From contig NZ_CABVII010000008.1 of assembly GCF_902497995.1 (NCBI RefSeq), forward strand, positions 124,001 to 188,000: a stretch of DNA of 64,000 nt, read 5' to 3'. The position numbers and the translations under genes are program-made. The notes below the pieces were generated by a model. The model had not been told where the DNA came from, ran no database searches, and worked only from the letters and a program-made list of their open reading frames with translations. Of this stretch, positions 10,046 through 21,305 are shown in pieces; the stretch's first letter is position 1; each line of letters opens with the position of its first letter. The stretch is from Pseudomonas fluorescens (GTDB lineage Bacteria > Pseudomonadota > Gammaproteobacteria > Pseudomonadales > Pseudomonadaceae).

Positions 10046-10108
10046 TTGCCGCTCTTTGGCTGGAGACTCAAAGCCCTCGACCAACTCAGAAACAATACTT
10101 CGCTTATT
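10046..10108 (-). pseudogene. Remnant of HigA-like antitoxin N-terminus
   Basis: The minus strand reads NKRSIVSELVEGFESPAKER. It aligns without gaps to MKRDIFSELVEGFEALAAER (6364 gene) and to the intact gene at 10964. The start codon is gone (AAT) and the frame then runs into a REP arm. It is the third trace of this gene in 5 kb. Confidence 0.6.
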
Positions 10109-10279
10109 GTCTACAGCTGAAAGCCGGCCATTACCATAGAAGCAACTGAGCCGATTGTATGTAAGTTTTATCCGGTCTGCTTGCAGGCACTTTCCGAGAA
10201 AGGAGAAAGCAATCCTACAAAAGCAAAAACGGCACCCGAAGGTGCCGTTTCTGTTTTTCTACCGAGTACGCTTAAGCGA

Positions 10280-10624
10280 TCAACCCGCCAGGCCCGATTG
10301 CTGAACCAGGTGCAGCAGCGGTTGTGGGTAGACGCCGAGGAAGAACGCGACCAGAGCAATAGCCAGCAGCATCACGCCGCCCGCACGTTGTTCCCAATGC
10401 AGTTGCGCATCGTGGCGACGCAGGTTCGGTTCCATCAGGTACAGGGTGACCATCACACGCAGGTAGTAGAACACGCCGATGGCGCTGCCCAGTACCAGGG
10501 AGCGGACCAGCCACCATTGGTGGTACTCGACGCCGGTGGCGATGATGTAGAACTTGCCGATGAAGCCCGCGGTCAGCGGGATGCCGGCCAGGGACAGCAT
10601 CATCACGGTCAGTACCGCGGTCAT
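10280..10624 (-). pseudogene. Displaced 3' end of nuoN
   Basis: 114 codons in an open frame. They match the last 114 residues of the intact NuoN (11175-12638) with about ten amino-acid changes and many silent ones. The similarity continues past the stop through the terminator stem AAACGGCACC / GGTGCCGTTT (10227-10250) to about 10211. The 5' edge of similarity is near 10625. A mostly silent substitution pattern means it was a functional nuoN for a long time before displacement. Confidence 0.92.
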
Positions 10625-10649
10625 GTGCGTGTGGTGCAGCCTCTACCGA

Positions 10650-10964
10650 TCAGGTCAGGGCGGCGAGCTGCTCGATGGTTTGTGGAAAGCGTTCAACCAG
10701 GCGCATCAGTGTCGTGGCTTGGGCATTTGGCGTTGCCCGTCCCTGTTCCCAGTTTTCGAGGGTTCGGGTGTTGGTGCGCAGATACATGGCGAACACCGAC
10801 CGGGAAAGGTTGAGTTGTTGGCGGATGGCTACCACTTCCTCGGCATTAATGGGTACCAGTTTTGGCAGCTGAACCTTGTGGGCCCGCAGCGTGATCTTGC
10901 CTTGGCGCTCGTCGGCCAAGGCTTCGAGGCCTTCCATCAGTTCGGAAAAAGTGTCACGTTTCAT
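10650..10964 (-). CDS. HigA-like helix-turn-helix antitoxin, no toxin visible
   Basis: 104 aa. Residues 1-35 form the conserved N-terminal part (MKRDTFSELMEGLEAL). Residues 40-100 are an HTH domain: LNLSRSVFAMYLRTN, then RTLENWEQGRATPN. It resembles antitoxins of HigB/RelE-type toxins, which bind their own promoter. No toxin gene precedes it: 10965-11100 holds no plausible ORF. It may therefore be an orphan regulator or the survivor of a broken pair. It sits between the two nuoN ends. Confidence 0.75.
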   Translation of the reverse strand: MKRDTFSELMEGLEALADERQGKITLRAHKVQLPKLVPINAEEVVAIRQQLNLSRSVFAMYLRTNTRTLENWEQGRATPNAQATTLMRLVERFPQTIEQLAALT

Positions 10965-11121
10965 TGTGGACTCTCGTGTTGATTTCTCTATCCAGCGTTT
11001 GGTCTCCAAGGTAGTACCAAGTGCTTGATTCTGGCTGTAGGACGAAACGGACAATTCGGCGAGAGCTTTCGGGGATTGCAGAAGGAGGGCAGAGCAGCGG
11101 TAAAAAATCCTACAAACGCAA

Positions 11122-11145
11122 AAACGGCACCCGAAGGTGCCGTTT
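11122..11145 (-). terminator. Terminator of the nuo operon
   Basis: Ten-base stem AAACGGCACC / GGTGCCGTTT with a UUCG loop on the minus strand and a T run after it, 29 bases past the nuoN stop. Confidence 0.85.
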
Positions 11146-11174
11146 CTATTTACTACCGAATACCGCCTAAGCGA

Positions 11175-12638
11175 TCAACCCGCCAACCCCGCCTGCTGAA
11201 CCAGGTTCAGCAACGGCTGTGGATACAGCCCAAGGAAGAACGCCAGTGCAGCGATGGCCAACAGCATCACGCCGCCCGCACGTTGTTCCCAGTGCAACTG
11301 CGCATCGACGCGACGCAGGTTCGGTTCGATCAGGTACAAAGTGACCATCACGCGCAGGTAGTAGAACACGCCGATGGCGCTGCCCAGTACCAGGGAGCCG
11401 ACCAGCCACCATTGGTGCGATTCGACGCCGGTGGCGATGATGTAGAACTTGCCGATGAAGCCCGCGGTCAGCGGGATGCCGGCCAGGGACAGCATCATCA
11501 CGGTCAGCACGGCGGTCAGGTACGGACGGCGCCAGAACAGGCCGCGGTATTCGTACAGGGCGTCTGCGTCACGGCCTTTGTACGGCGAGGACATCAGGGT
11601 GATCACGCCGAACGCGCCGAGGCTGGTGATCACGTAGGTGACCAGGTATACGCCTATGGCTTCCACGGCCAGACCCTTGCTCGCGACCAGGGCGATCAGC
11701 AGGTAACCGAAGTGCGCGATGGACGAGTAACCCAGCAGGCGCTTGAGGTTGCTCTGGGTCAGTGCCAGCAGGTTGCCGAACAGGATCGACGCGATGGCGA
11801 TGATGGTCAGCACGTCGCTCAGCACGCCACTGCTCGCCGCTGGCGAGATCTGGAACAGACGCACCATCACCGCGAATACGGCGACTTTCGAAGCGGTGGC
11901 CAGGAACGCGGCCACCGGTGCCGGAGCACCTTCGTAAACGTCCGGGGTCCAGAGGTGGAAGGGTACCAGCGACAGCTTGAACGCCAGGCCGATCAACATC
12001 ATGCCCAGGCCCAGTTGCGCCAGAGAACTTGGCAGGCCGGTGGCCGCCAGGGCCTGACCGATGCCGTTGAAGCTCAGGCTGCCAGAGTCGGCATAGAGCA
12101 GGGCCATACCGAACAACAGGAACGCGGAACCGGCGGCCGACAGCACCATGTACTTGATACCGGCTTCCAGCGAACGCTTGTTGAAGAAGGCGTAAGCCAC
12201 CAGACCGTAGACCGGTACCGACAGCAGTTCCAGGCCGATGAACAACCCGGCCAGGTGCTGCGCGCTGACCAGCACCAGGCCACCGGCGGCGGACATCAGG
12301 ATCAGCAGGTAAAGTTCTTCACGGTTGCCCGGGTAACCCGAACCGCCATCGCCGAGGTAGGCGTGGGCGAGGGTCACACAAGCGAGGGTGGCGACCAGGA
12401 TCAGCGCCATGTACAGACACGCGAAGCTATCGATCTGCAGCAGTGGGGTCACAGCCAATGGCGCGACTTTCAGGGCTGGCAGGATCGACAGCAACGCCAG
12501 GTTCAGACCCGCCACGGAAATCAGGAAGGTCTGCGAGTGGTTGCGGCGCCAGGCAATCGCCAGCATCACCACGATGATCGTGGCGCTGGTGATCAACAAC
12601 GGCGCTAGCGCGATAAAGTGTTGAGTCGTGAATTCCAT
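11175..12638 (-). CDS. nuoN: NADH-quinone oxidoreductase subunit N
   Basis: 487 aa, one of the three antiporter-like membrane subunits of respiratory complex I that carry proton translocation. It is multi-spanning throughout, with the family segments [14 protein letters not shown] and [15 protein letters not shown] chose ATG 12638 ([11 protein letters not shown]) because homologues start there; the open frame extends upstream into nuoM. It is the last gene of the nuo operon. A diverged copy of its 3' end lies at 10280-10624. Confidence 0.97.
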   Translation of the reverse strand: MEFTTQHFIALAPLLITSATIIVVMLAIAWRRNHSQTFLISVAGLNLALLSILPALKVAPLAVTPLLQIDSFACLYMALILVATLACVTLAHAYLGDGGSGYPGNREELYLLILMSAAGGLVLVSAQHLAGLFIGLELLSVPVYGLVAYAFFNKRSLEAGIKYMVLSAAGSAFLLFGMALLYADSGSLSFNGIGQALAATGLPSSLAQLGLGMMLIGLAFKLSLVPFHLWTPDVYEGAPAPVAAFLATASKVAVFAVMVRLFQISPAASSGVLSDVLTIIAIASILFGNLLALTQSNLKRLLGYSSIAHFGYLLIALVASKGLAVEAIGVYLVTYVITSLGAFGVITLMSSPYKGRDADALYEYRGLFWRRPYLTAVLTVMMLSLAGIPLTAGFIGKFYIIATGVESHQWWLVGSLVLGSAIGVFYYLRVMVTLYLIEPNLRRVDAQLHWEQRAGGVMLLAIAALAFFLGLYPQPLLNLVQQAGLAG

Positions 12639-12645
12639 AGCGCTC

Positions 12646-14178
12646 TTACCGGGCCGAAGCGAGTTGAGTGAAGGCGGTACCGAGCCATTGCTGCACGCCA
12701 TGCATCGTCGCGGCAGAGGTATCGAGGAACGGTTGCGGGTACACGCCGATGTAGATCAGCAGCGCCGCAAGCCCGACCACCATGATCATTTCGCGACCGT
12801 CCATGCCATGCAGTACCGCGTCCGATTTGGCCGGGCCGAAGTACGCACGGTGGATCATGATCAGCGAGTAGACCGAACCGAACACCAGGCCCGATGTCGC
12901 GATGATGGTGACCCAAGGCGCAGCGGGGAAGGTGCCGATCAGGATCAGGAACTCACCGACGAAGTTGCCGGTGCCCGGCAAGCCCAGGGACGCTGCTGCA
13001 AAGAACAGGCTGAGGGCCGGCAGGTAAGCGATCTTCGACCACAGGCCACCCATTTCACGCATGTCGCGGGTGTGGGTGCGCTCGTACAACTGACCGCTCA
13101 AGATAAAGAGTGCCGCCGCCGACAGACCGTGTGCCAGCATCTGCATCACCGCACCCTGCAGCGCCAATTGGCTGCCGGAGTAGATGCCGATCAGGACGAA
13201 GCCCATGTGGGAAACGGACGAGAAGGCAATCAGACGCTTGATGTCGGTTTGGGCGAAGGCCAGGAACGCACCGTAGAAGATCCCGATCAGACCGAGGGTC
13301 ATGGCGATCGGCGCGAATTCGGCCGACGCATTCGGGAACAGCGGCAGGGCGAAACGCAGCAGACCGTAGGCCGCAGTCTTCAGCAAGATACCGGCGAGGT
13401 CGACGGAACCTGCGGTCGGCGCCTGGGCGTGAGCATCAGGCAACCAGGAGTGGAACGGTACGACCGGCAGCTTGACCGCGAAGGCGATGAAGAAACCGAG
13501 CATCAGGATGTACTCGGTGGTCAGCGACATCTTGGTTTTCAACAGGTCGGCGTAGTTGAACGTAATCACGCCGGTGTCGTTGAAGTTGACCAGCACCAGG
13601 CCCAGGATCGCCACCAACATGATCAGGCCGGACGCCTGAGTGAAGATGAAGAACTTGGTCGCCGCGTAGATCCGGGTTTTCTTGCCGTCCGAAGAACTGT
13701 GACCCCAGAGCGCGATGAGGAAGTACATCGGCACCAGCATCATTTCCCAGAAGAAGAAGAACATGAACAGGTCGAGGGCGAGGAATACGCCGACGACACC
13801 GCCCAGGATCCACATCAGGTTCAGGTGGAAGAAGCCGACGTGACGCTGGATCTCTTTCCACGAGCAGAGTACCGAGAGGACACCCAGCAGACCGGTCAGC
13901 ATGATCATCAGCAGCGACAGGCCGTCGAGGGCCAGGTGCACGTTGATGCCGAAGCGCTCGATCCAGATGTGCTTGAACTCAAGCGCCCAGGTCGGGTCGG
14001 CGCCAGGCGCCGGGGCAAATGAATAATCACCGTTGGCCCACAGCCAGAGGCCTAGTGTGAGCAACAGGGACATGGTGATCAGCGCAATCCAGCGGGGGAG
14101 GGTGGCGCCGAAGCGCTCACCCATCCAGCACAGCAAGCCGCCGATGAAGGGGATCAGGATTAGCCAAGGCAGAATCAT
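12646..14178 (-). CDS. nuoM: NADH-quinone oxidoreductase subunit M
   Basis: 510 aa, the second antiporter-like proton-pumping subunit of complex I. It shows about 14 membrane segments. The conserved [22 protein letters not shown] stretch lies near residue 245 and [15 protein letters not shown] near 140. It is followed 7 bases later by nuoN. Confidence 0.97.
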   Translation of the reverse strand: MILPWLILIPFIGGLLCWMGERFGATLPRWIALITMSLLLTLGLWLWANGDYSFAPAPGADPTWALEFKHIWIERFGINVHLALDGLSLLMIMLTGLLGVLSVLCSWKEIQRHVGFFHLNLMWILGGVVGVFLALDLFMFFFFWEMMLVPMYFLIALWGHSSSDGKKTRIYAATKFFIFTQASGLIMLVAILGLVLVNFNDTGVITFNYADLLKTKMSLTTEYILMLGFFIAFAVKLPVVPFHSWLPDAHAQAPTAGSVDLAGILLKTAAYGLLRFALPLFPNASAEFAPIAMTLGLIGIFYGAFLAFAQTDIKRLIAFSSVSHMGFVLIGIYSGSQLALQGAVMQMLAHGLSAAALFILSGQLYERTHTRDMREMGGLWSKIAYLPALSLFFAAASLGLPGTGNFVGEFLILIGTFPAAPWVTIIATSGLVFGSVYSLIMIHRAYFGPAKSDAVLHGMDGREMIMVVGLAALLIYIGVYPQPFLDTSAATMHGVQQWLGTAFTQLASAR

Positions 14179-14217
14179 GACGGGCTCAATTCCTTTCGCA
14201 AGTTCGCAAGGTTCATA

Positions 14218-16071
14218 TCAGACCGCTACCAGCACGATGGCGCCGATGACCAGCACGGAGCCGGCCGCCATGGAGGCCGCGTACCAACGCAGTTGACCGG
14301 TTTCGGTACGGCTCAGGGCGGTGTGGCCGCCCTTGGCCATGCGCGGGATCAGACCGATGGTCTGGTCGAGCGGGTCTTTGCGCAGTCCGTGGACGATCGC
14401 CAGGTAAGGCTTGACGAACAGTTTGTCGTAGATCCAGTCGAAGCCCCAGGCAGCGAACCACCAGGCCGACAGGAAGCGGCCGATGCCGCTGTTGGCGATG
14501 GCAGTGACGAAACGACGCTTGCCGAGGAACAGCAAGGCGGCCAGCAGGATACCGGCCAGGGCGATGGCGCCCGAGGCGATTTCCAGGCTGTGCTTGGCGT
14601 CGCCGCCGGCATGGCCGACGCTTTGCGGCAGCACGCCGTGCAGGGGCGGAACGATCATCGCGCCGATGGCGGTGGACAATACGATCAGCACCGACAGGGG
14701 CAGCCAGTGGGCAATGCCGTGACCGGCGTGGGCTTCGGTCTTCGCTTCACCGTGGAACGCGATGAAGATCAGGCGGAAGGTGTACAGCGAGGTCATGAAT
14801 GCGCCGACCAGACCTGCGTACAGCAGACCCTGGTTGCCGCTGGCGAACGCTTCCCAGAGGATTTCGTCCTTGGAGTAGAAGCCTGCGGTCACCAGTGGCA
14901 GGGCCGCCAGGGCCGCGCCGCCGACGATGAAGCTGGCGTAGGCCAGTGGCAGTTTTTTCCACAGGCCGCCCATCTTGAAGATGTTCTGCTCGTGGTGGCA
15001 GGCCACGATCACCGCACCGGAGGCAAGGAACAGCAGCGCCTTGAAGAAAGCGTGGGTCATCAGGTGGAAGATCGCGCCATCCCAGGCACCGACGCCCAAG
15101 GCCAGGAACATGTAGCCGATCTGGCTCATGGTCGAGTAGGCCAGGATACGTTTGATGTCGGTCTGCACCAGTGCGGCAAAACCGGCCAGCACCAGGGTCA
15201 CGCCGCCGACGATGCCGACGAGGTGCAGGATGTCCGGGGCCAACGCAAACAAGCCGTGGGTACGGGCGATCAGGTAGACACCGGCGGTCACCATGGTTGC
15301 GGCGTGGATCAGTGCCGAAACCGGGGTAGGACCGGCCATCGCATCCGCCAGCCAGGTTTGCAGTGGCAGTTGCGCGGATTTACCGACAGCGCCGCCCAGC
15401 AGCATCAGGGTGGCCATGACCATCCAGAAGTCGCCGGCCTGGAATTTCTGCGGCGCCAGCACCAGCAGTTCCTGGACATTCAGCGTACCCAGTTGGGCGA
15501 ACAGGATGAACAGGCCGATGGCCATGAACACGTCGCCGATACGGGTGACGATGAAGGCTTTGAGTGCGGCGTTACCGTTGTTGCGGTTGCTGTAGTAGAA
15601 ACCGATCAACAGGTACGAGCACAGGCCCACGCCTTCCCAACCGAAGTACAGGAACAACAGGTTATCGCCCAGCACCAGGAACAGCATGCTGGCGATAAAC
15701 AGGTTGGTGTAGGCGAAGAAGCGCGAGTAACCGGCTTCGCCGCGCATGTACCAGGACGCGAACAGGTGGATCAGGAAGCCGACGCCGACCACCACACCGA
15801 GCATGGTCAGGGACAGACCATCCAGGTACAGGGCGAAGTTCGGCGTAAAGCCTTCCACCGCCATCCACTGCCACAACACCTGGGTGTAGTGACCGCCTTC
15901 AGGCGGGGCGACGTTGAACTGCCAGATCACATAGGCAGTGACGATCGCCGACAGGCCAATGGAACCGACGCCGATCAGCGCGGCAAGGTTTTCCGAGATG
16001 CGTCCACGGGAGAACGACAGCAGCAGGAAACCAATGAGAGGGAATACGAAAGTCAGATAGAGAAGATTCAT
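14218..16071 (-). CDS. nuoL: NADH-quinone oxidoreductase subunit L
   Basis: 617 aa, the most distal antiporter-like proton-pumping subunit of complex I. The family signatures [14 protein letters not shown] and [20 protein letters not shown] are present, and the C-terminal region is extended as expected for NuoL, whose lateral helix runs along NuoM and NuoN. Its ATG overlaps the stop of nuoK by 4 bases. Confidence 0.97.
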   Translation of the reverse strand: MNLLYLTFVFPLIGFLLLSFSRGRISENLAALIGVGSIGLSAIVTAYVIWQFNVAPPEGGHYTQVLWQWMAVEGFTPNFALYLDGLSLTMLGVVVGVGFLIHLFASWYMRGEAGYSRFFAYTNLFIASMLFLVLGDNLLFLYFGWEGVGLCSYLLIGFYYSNRNNGNAALKAFIVTRIGDVFMAIGLFILFAQLGTLNVQELLVLAPQKFQAGDFWMVMATLMLLGGAVGKSAQLPLQTWLADAMAGPTPVSALIHAATMVTAGVYLIARTHGLFALAPDILHLVGIVGGVTLVLAGFAALVQTDIKRILAYSTMSQIGYMFLALGVGAWDGAIFHLMTHAFFKALLFLASGAVIVACHHEQNIFKMGGLWKKLPLAYASFIVGGAALAALPLVTAGFYSKDEILWEAFASGNQGLLYAGLVGAFMTSLYTFRLIFIAFHGEAKTEAHAGHGIAHWLPLSVLIVLSTAIGAMIVPPLHGVLPQSVGHAGGDAKHSLEIASGAIALAGILLAALLFLGKRRFVTAIANSGIGRFLSAWWFAAWGFDWIYDKLFVKPYLAIVHGLRKDPLDQTIGLIPRMAKGGHTALSRTETGQLRWYAASMAAGSVLVIGAIVLVAV

Positions 16072-16376
16072 CCGCGCATCTCGCTGGCAGCGTCGATATC
16101 GAGAGTGTGGAAGCGGCGATACAGCTGCAACAGAATCGCCAGGCCAATGCTGGCCTCGGCGGCTGCCAGGCTGATCACCAGGATGAACATGATCTGTCCA
16201 TCCGGCTGACCCCAGCGGCTACCGGCAACGATGAACGCCAGGGCGGAGGCATTCATCATCACCTCCAGGCTCATCAGCACGAAGAGAATGTTGCGCCGGA
16301 CCATCAGGCCGACCAGACCGAGGCAGAACAGGATGCCGGCGACCGCCAGACCATGCTCCAAAGGGATAGCAGGCAT
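16068..16376 (-). CDS. nuoK: NADH-quinone oxidoreductase subunit K
   Basis: 102 aa, a small three-helix membrane subunit (Mrp/MnhC-like) of complex I. The membrane Glu are present in [10 protein letters not shown] and [15 protein letters not shown] use ATG 16376 (MPAIPLEHG), the usual Pseudomonas start; ATG 16382 (MTMPAIP) overlaps the nuoJ stop as ATGA and is also possible. Confidence 0.95.
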   Translation of the reverse strand: MPAIPLEHGLAVAGILFCLGLVGLMVRRNILFVLMSLEVMMNASALAFIVAGSRWGQPDGQIMFILVISLAAAEASIGLAILLQLYRRFHTLDIDAASEMRG

Positions 16377-16378
16377 CG

Positions 16379-16882
16379 TCATTGCTCCTTGGCTTCGTTG
16401 CGGCCCAAGTGGAACGCCGTGACGGCTGCGGCGAGCAGCAGCATCGAGGCGAGTTCGACCACCAGCAGATAAGGACCGAACAGGCTGATGCCCACGGCCT
16501 TGGCGTCTACGGTGGTATGGCCGATGGCCTGGCCGCTGGCGTCGCTGAACAGCACGTACAGCAGTTCAACCAGCAGCAGGGCGCCGAGTGCGACCGGGCC
16601 GAGCCAGATGCCGGGCTTGAGCCAGACGCGCTCTTGCTGAACCGAGGCCGGGCCCAGGTTCAGCATCATCACCACGAACACGAACAGCACCATGATGGCG
16701 CCAGCGTAGGCGATCACTTCCAGCACACCGGCAAACGGTGCGCCGAGGGCGAAAAACGTCATCGCCACGGCAATCAGCGAAATGATCAGGTAGAGCAGGG
16801 CGTGCACGGGGTTGGTGTTGGTGATCACGCGAAGCGTGGACACCACAGCGATACCCGATGCGAAATAGAAAGCGAATTCCAT
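16379..16882 (-). CDS. nuoJ: NADH-quinone oxidoreductase subunit J
   Basis: 167 aa, a five-helix membrane subunit of complex I. The conserved third helix [20 protein letters not shown], where a pi-bulge rotates during turnover, is plainly visible. It follows nuoI by 9 bases. Confidence 0.96.
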   Translation of the reverse strand: MEFAFYFASGIAVVSTLRVITNTNPVHALLYLIISLIAVAMTFFALGAPFAGVLEVIAYAGAIMVLFVFVVMMLNLGPASVQQERVWLKPGIWLGPVALGALLLVELLYVLFSDASGQAIGHTTVDAKAVGISLFGPYLLVVELASMLLLAAAVTAFHLGRNEAKEQ

Positions 16883-16891
16883 CTTTCTTCC

Positions 16892-17437
16892 TTAAGGCAG
16901 CAAGCTCTTCACGTTGATCGGCTGGGCTTCATTCTGCGCGGAGCCTTTTGGCTTACCGGCAATCGCCATACCTGCAACACGATAGAAGTTGTAATCAGGG
17001 TTTTTGCCGGGGCCGGAGATCAGCAGATCTTCTTTCTCGTACACCAGGTCCTGACGTTTGAACTCGGCCATCTCGAAATCCGGTGTCAGCTGGATCGCGG
17101 TGGTCGGGCAGGCTTCCTCGCAGAGGCCGCAGAAAATGCAGCGCGAGAAGTTGATACGGAAAAACTCCGGGTACCAGCGACCGTCTTCGGTTTCAGCTTT
17201 CTGCAGCGAGATGCAACCGACCGGGCATGCCACGGCGCACAGGTTGCAAGCTACGCAACGCTCTTCGCCATCAGGGTCGCGAGTCAGGACGATACGGCCA
17301 CGGAAGCGTGGCGGCAGGTACACGGCTTCTTCCGGGTACTGCAGCGTGTCGCGCTTGCGGAAGGCATGGCCGAAGATCATCACCAGGCTGCGAAGCTGGG
17401 TGAAGAAGCCATGCACGATGTCAAAAATGTACTTCAT
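16892..17437 (-). CDS. nuoI: NADH-quinone oxidoreductase subunit I
   Basis: 181 aa, a ferredoxin-like peripheral-arm subunit of complex I carrying clusters N6a and N6b. Two 4Fe-4S motifs are complete: [15 protein letters not shown] and [13 protein letters not shown]. It passes electrons toward the N2 cluster in NuoB. Confidence 0.97.
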   Translation of the reverse strand: MKYIFDIVHGFFTQLRSLVMIFGHAFRKRDTLQYPEEAVYLPPRFRGRIVLTRDPDGEERCVACNLCAVACPVGCISLQKAETEDGRWYPEFFRINFSRCIFCGLCEEACPTTAIQLTPDFEMAEFKRQDLVYEKEDLLISGPGKNPDYNFYRVAGMAIAGKPKGSAQNEAQPINVKSLLP

Positions 17438-17449
17438 GATTCTCTATCC

Positions 17450-18457
17450 TCACTGAGCCGCGACGGCGGGCGTGTTGAGCAACACGATCGCAGCGGTCAC
17501 CAGCATGTTGACGAGGGTCAGCGGCAGGCAGAACTTCCAGCTGAAATCCATCACTTGGTCATACCGTGGGCGCGGAATCGAGGCGCGCAGCAGGATGAAG
17601 AACATGATGAAGAACGCGGTTTTCAGCGCGAACCAGATGAACGGGATCTGCGGCAGAATGCCGAACGGGCCGTGCCAGCCACCGAAGAACAAGGTTACCA
17701 GCAGCGCCGAAATCAGCACGATGCCGATGTACTCACCGACGAAGAACATGCCCCATTTCATGCCGGCGTATTCAATGTGGTAACCGTCGGCCAGTTCCTG
17801 TTCCGCTTCCGGCTGGTCGAACGGGTGACGGTGAGTCACGGCGACGCCGGCAATGAAGAAGGTCAGGAAACCGAAGATCTGCGGAATGACGAACCACATG
17901 TTCTGCGCCTGGTACTCGACGATGTCGCGCATGTTGAACGAGCCGACCTGGATCACGATGCCCATCAGCGACAGGCCCATGAACACTTCGTACGACACGG
18001 TTTGTGCCGAAGCCCGCAAGCTGCCCAGCAGGGCGAACTTGTTGTTGCTCGACCAGCCGGCGAACAGCACCGCGTAGACCGACAGACCGGCCATGGCGAA
18101 GAAGAACAGGATGCCGATGTTGATATCCGCCACGCCCCAGGTCGGGGTGATCGGGATAATCGCGAAGGCAATCAGCAAGGCGCTCATGGCCACGACCGGT
18201 GCCAGGGTGAAGATCACCTTGTCGGCGAACGGCGGCGTCCAGTCTTCCTTGAAGAACATCTTGATCATGTCGGCGGCGATCTGGAACGCGCCGAACGGGC
18301 CGACGCGGTTCGGACCGTAACGGTCCTGCCAGAGGGCGAGCAAACGACGCTCGACCCAGCTCAGCAGGGCGCCGCACACCACCACGGCGAGCAGAATCAC
18401 CACGGCCTTGAGGACCGCGATGATCACGTCGATCACTTCAGGAGTGAACCAGGTCAT
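17450..18457 (-). CDS. nuoH: NADH-quinone oxidoreductase subunit H
   Basis: 335 aa, a membrane subunit of complex I that forms part of the quinone-binding chamber next to NuoB and NuoCD. It shows eight helices, the [21 protein letters not shown] signature near residue 30 and a conserved acidic loop. Its start overlaps the nuoG stop by 4 bases. Confidence 0.97.
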   Translation of the reverse strand: MTWFTPEVIDVIIAVLKAVVILLAVVVCGALLSWVERRLLALWQDRYGPNRVGPFGAFQIAADMIKMFFKEDWTPPFADKVIFTLAPVVAMSALLIAFAIIPITPTWGVADINIGILFFFAMAGLSVYAVLFAGWSSNNKFALLGSLRASAQTVSYEVFMGLSLMGIVIQVGSFNMRDIVEYQAQNMWFVIPQIFGFLTFFIAGVAVTHRHPFDQPEAEQELADGYHIEYAGMKWGMFFVGEYIGIVLISALLVTLFFGGWHGPFGILPQIPFIWFALKTAFFIMFFILLRASIPRPRYDQVMDFSWKFCLPLTLVNMLVTAAIVLLNTPAVAAQ

Positions 18458-21168
18458 TGAGCTGCCTCCTGCAGACCGTCAACGGATTTGCCAAAGATCG
18501 CTGGCGGAATGCCAGCGATACCGGCCGGCAATGCGACCAGACCGGCACCCAGCTCTTCGTTGATGCGCAGCGGCAGACGCAGGGTCTGACCGGCCACGTT
18601 CAAGCTCAGCATGGCGCCGTCATTCACACCCAGGCGGTCGGCTTCGGACTTGGCCAGCGACACGTAAGCGGCCGGGATGCGTTCCTGGACCGGCGCGGCT
18701 TTGGAAGAGTTCTCTTCGCTGCCGAACAGGTGGAAGAACGGCACGACCTGCCAGGTGCCCGGAGCCGGGTTGAACGCACGTGGAACAGCGGCGAACCAGT
18801 TCAGCGAATCACCGCTGCTTTCGATCAGGCGGGTGCCCGGGTCGCCAGCGCGGATGTGACCACCGACTTCGTCCTGGAACTTGTTCCAGGCCTGCGGCGA
18901 GTTCCAGCCCGGCGACCAGGCGAACGGCACCTGTTGACGGGGTTCGACCGAGCCCGAGTAGCCTTCCATCGAGAAGGAAAACGCGGTGTCTTTGTCCTGG
19001 GAGGTCCGAGGTTCGTGCACGCTGATGTCGGCGCGCATAGCGGTCCGGCCACTGTAACGCAGCGGTTCGCGGGCCAGTTTCAGACCCTTGATGCGGAACG
19101 CGGCGGACGGTGCGGCATCGACGATGCGGTTCAGTTGCGGCGTGCTTGCAGCCACGGCAGCGGTGACGTGGTCCAGCTGGGTCCAGTCGATCGGCTGGTT
19201 CAGCAGGGTCGCGCGCAGGGCATGCAGCCAGCGCCAGCCTTCGTGCACCAGGATGCTCGCATCGAGGTAAGTCGGGTCGAAGACCTGGAAGAAGCGCTGG
19301 GCGCGGCCTTCCTGGCTGACCAGCGTACCGTCGCCTTCAGCGAAGCTGGCGGCTGGCAGGACCAGGTGCGCGCGATCGCTGGTGGCGGTCTTCTGATGGT
19401 CGGCCACGATCAGCACTTTCGCGGCGCTCAGGGCGGCATCGACCTTGGATTTGTCAGTACGGGTGTACAGATCGTTTTCCAGCACGACGATGGCGTCGGC
19501 TTTACCGTCGATCACAGCTTGCAGCGCGGCATCGACCGAGTTGCCACCGAGCATGGCCAGGCCAAGGCTGTTAGCCTCTGGCACGATCAGGCTGATGGAA
19601 CCGTTCTTCTCGCGCAGCTTCAACGCTTTGGCGATGTTCGCAGCGGCTTCGATCAGCGCCTTGGAACCCAACGAGGTACCGGCAATGATCAATGGACGCT
19701 TGGCCGCGAGCAGGGTGTCGGCAATGCGCTTGGCCAGTTCAACGGCTTCAGCATCCAGGCCTTCAACGGCCGGTGCGCTGGCGTCGAGGGCGTGAGCCAC
19801 GGCGAAACCGATGCGCGCCAGGTCGTCGGGAGCAGCGTGAACGCACTCTTCAGCGATGTCGTCGAGCTTGGTTTCAGCCAGGCTGGCGATGAACAACGGA
19901 TTCAGCGCGTGCTGGCCGATGTTCTTCACCGCAGCGTCGAGCCAAGGCTGAACGCGCATGGCGTCGGCCATGTCTTCGGCCTTGCCCTTGACCGATTGAC
20001 GCAGGGACAGCGCCATACGGGCAGCAGTCTGGGTCAGGTCTTCACCGAGGACGAAGATCGCGTCGTGGTCTTCGATGTCGCGCATGTTCGGAATCGGCAG
20101 CGGGCTGTCTTTCAGCACCTGCATCACCAGACGGATGCGTTCCAGCTCGGAGGCCTCGATACCGGAGTAGAAATGCTCGGCGCCGACCAGCTCGCGCAAC
20201 GCGTAGTTGCTTTCGAGGCTGGCGCGGGGCGAACCGATACCGACGATGTTGCGACCGCGCAGCAGGTCGGCGGCTTTATCCAGCGCTTCGTCAAGGGTCA
20301 GCTTGGCGCCGTTGGCCAGCAACGGCTGACGCGGACGGTCCTTGCGGTTGACGTAGCCGTAGCCGAAACGGCCACGGTCGCACAGGAAGTACTGGTTTAC
20401 CGAACCGTTGAAGCGGTTTTCGATACGACGCAGTTCACCGTAGCGCTCGCCCGGGGAGATGTTGCAACCGCTTGAGCAGCCATGGCAGATGCTCGGCGAG
20501 AACTGCATGTCCCACTTGCGGTTGTAGCGCTCGGAGTGAGTCTTGTCGGTGAACACACCGGTCGGGCAGACCTCGGTGAGGTTGCCGGAGAACTCGCTTT
20601 CCAGGGTGCCGTCTTCAACGCGACCGAAGTACACGTTGTCGTGGGCGCCGAATACACCGAGGTCGGTGCCGCCGGCGTAGTCCTTATAGAAGCGCACGCA
20701 GCGGTAGCAAGCGATGCAGCGGTTCATTTCGTGGGAAATGAACGGGCCCAGTTGCTGGTTCTGGTGAGTGCGCTTGGTGAAGCGATAACGGCGCTCGTTG
20801 TGACCGGTCATCACGGTCATGTCTTGCAGGTGGCAGTGACCGCCTTCCTCACAGACCGGGCAGTCGTGAGGGTGGTTGGTCATCAGCCATTCAACAACAC
20901 TGGCGCGGAAGGCCTTGGACTCTTCATCTTCGATGGAGATCCAGGTGCCATCGGTTGCAGGGGTCATGCAGGACATGACGATGCGACCGCGGGTATCGTT
21001 CTCGTCGGTGTACTGCTTGACCGCGCACTGGCGGCAAGCGCCAACGCTGCCTAGGGCGGGGTGCCAGCAGAAATACGGGATATCGAGGCCTAGCGACAGA
21101 CATGCCTGTAACAGGTTGTCTGCCCCATCGACTTCGAGCTCTTTGCCGTCTACGTGGATAGTGGCCAT
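18454..21168 (-). CDS. nuoG: NADH-quinone oxidoreductase subunit G
   Basis: 904 aa, the largest peripheral-arm subunit of complex I. The N-terminus is a 2Fe-2S ferredoxin domain (CFWHP-type CWHP, CRQC). It is followed by the [14 protein letters not shown] region, a 4Fe-4S motif ([13 protein letters not shown]), [14 protein letters not shown] and a long molybdopterin-oxidoreductase-like domain without a cofactor role. The gap to nuoF (137 bases) is the widest in the operon and contains a terminator-like hairpin. Confidence 0.97.
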   Translation of the reverse strand: MATIHVDGKELEVDGADNLLQACLSLGLDIPYFCWHPALGSVGACRQCAVKQYTDENDTRGRIVMSCMTPATDGTWISIEDEESKAFRASVVEWLMTNHPHDCPVCEEGGHCHLQDMTVMTGHNERRYRFTKRTHQNQQLGPFISHEMNRCIACYRCVRFYKDYAGGTDLGVFGAHDNVYFGRVEDGTLESEFSGNLTEVCPTGVFTDKTHSERYNRKWDMQFSPSICHGCSSGCNISPGERYGELRRIENRFNGSVNQYFLCDRGRFGYGYVNRKDRPRQPLLANGAKLTLDEALDKAADLLRGRNIVGIGSPRASLESNYALRELVGAEHFYSGIEASELERIRLVMQVLKDSPLPIPNMRDIEDHDAIFVLGEDLTQTAARMALSLRQSVKGKAEDMADAMRVQPWLDAAVKNIGQHALNPLFIASLAETKLDDIAEECVHAAPDDLARIGFAVAHALDASAPAVEGLDAEAVELAKRIADTLLAAKRPLIIAGTSLGSKALIEAAANIAKALKLREKNGSISLIVPEANSLGLAMLGGNSVDAALQAVIDGKADAIVVLENDLYTRTDKSKVDAALSAAKVLIVADHQKTATSDRAHLVLPAASFAEGDGTLVSQEGRAQRFFQVFDPTYLDASILVHEGWRWLHALRATLLNQPIDWTQLDHVTAAVAASTPQLNRIVDAAPSAAFRIKGLKLAREPLRYSGRTAMRADISVHEPRTSQDKDTAFSFSMEGYSGSVEPRQQVPFAWSPGWNSPQAWNKFQDEVGGHIRAGDPGTRLIESSGDSLNWFAAVPRAFNPAPGTWQVVPFFHLFGSEENSSKAAPVQERIPAAYVSLAKSEADRLGVNDGAMLSLNVAGQTLRLPLRINEELGAGLVALPAGIAGIPPAIFGKSVDGLQEAAQ

Positions 21169-21270
21169 GGTTCAAAGTTCTTCGTTGGCCCGGTGTCAGC
21201 GGGCGTGGCTAATGGAATCTTGTTATCCGCACGAATCAACACAGCCGTTAAAGGCGTCATCGCACGAAAA

Positions 21271-21292
21271 GCGAAGGGCACGGACCCTTCGC
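21271..21292 (-). terminator. Terminator-like hairpin between nuoF and nuoG
   Basis: Stem GCGAAGGG / CCCTTCGC with a 6-base loop, starting 14 bases after the nuoF stop. On the minus strand it is followed by TTTTCG; on the plus strand by CTTTTTT. It sits inside the nuo operon, so on the coding strand it should act as an attenuator or processing site, not a full stop. Confidence 0.6.
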
Positions 21293-21305
21293 CTTTTTTA
21301 AAGCG

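Noticed and set aside
10965..11100. Toxin gene partnering the HigA-like antitoxin
   Set aside because: The region is too short and shows no RelE/HigB-like frame. The in-frame extension upstream of the antitoxin ATG is just open sequence.
14293..18460. Two long plus-strand open frames (638 and 692 codons) opposite nuoL-nuoH
   Set aside because: Gln/His/Arg-rich shadow translations without ribosome sites. The minus strand holds the conserved nuo genes.
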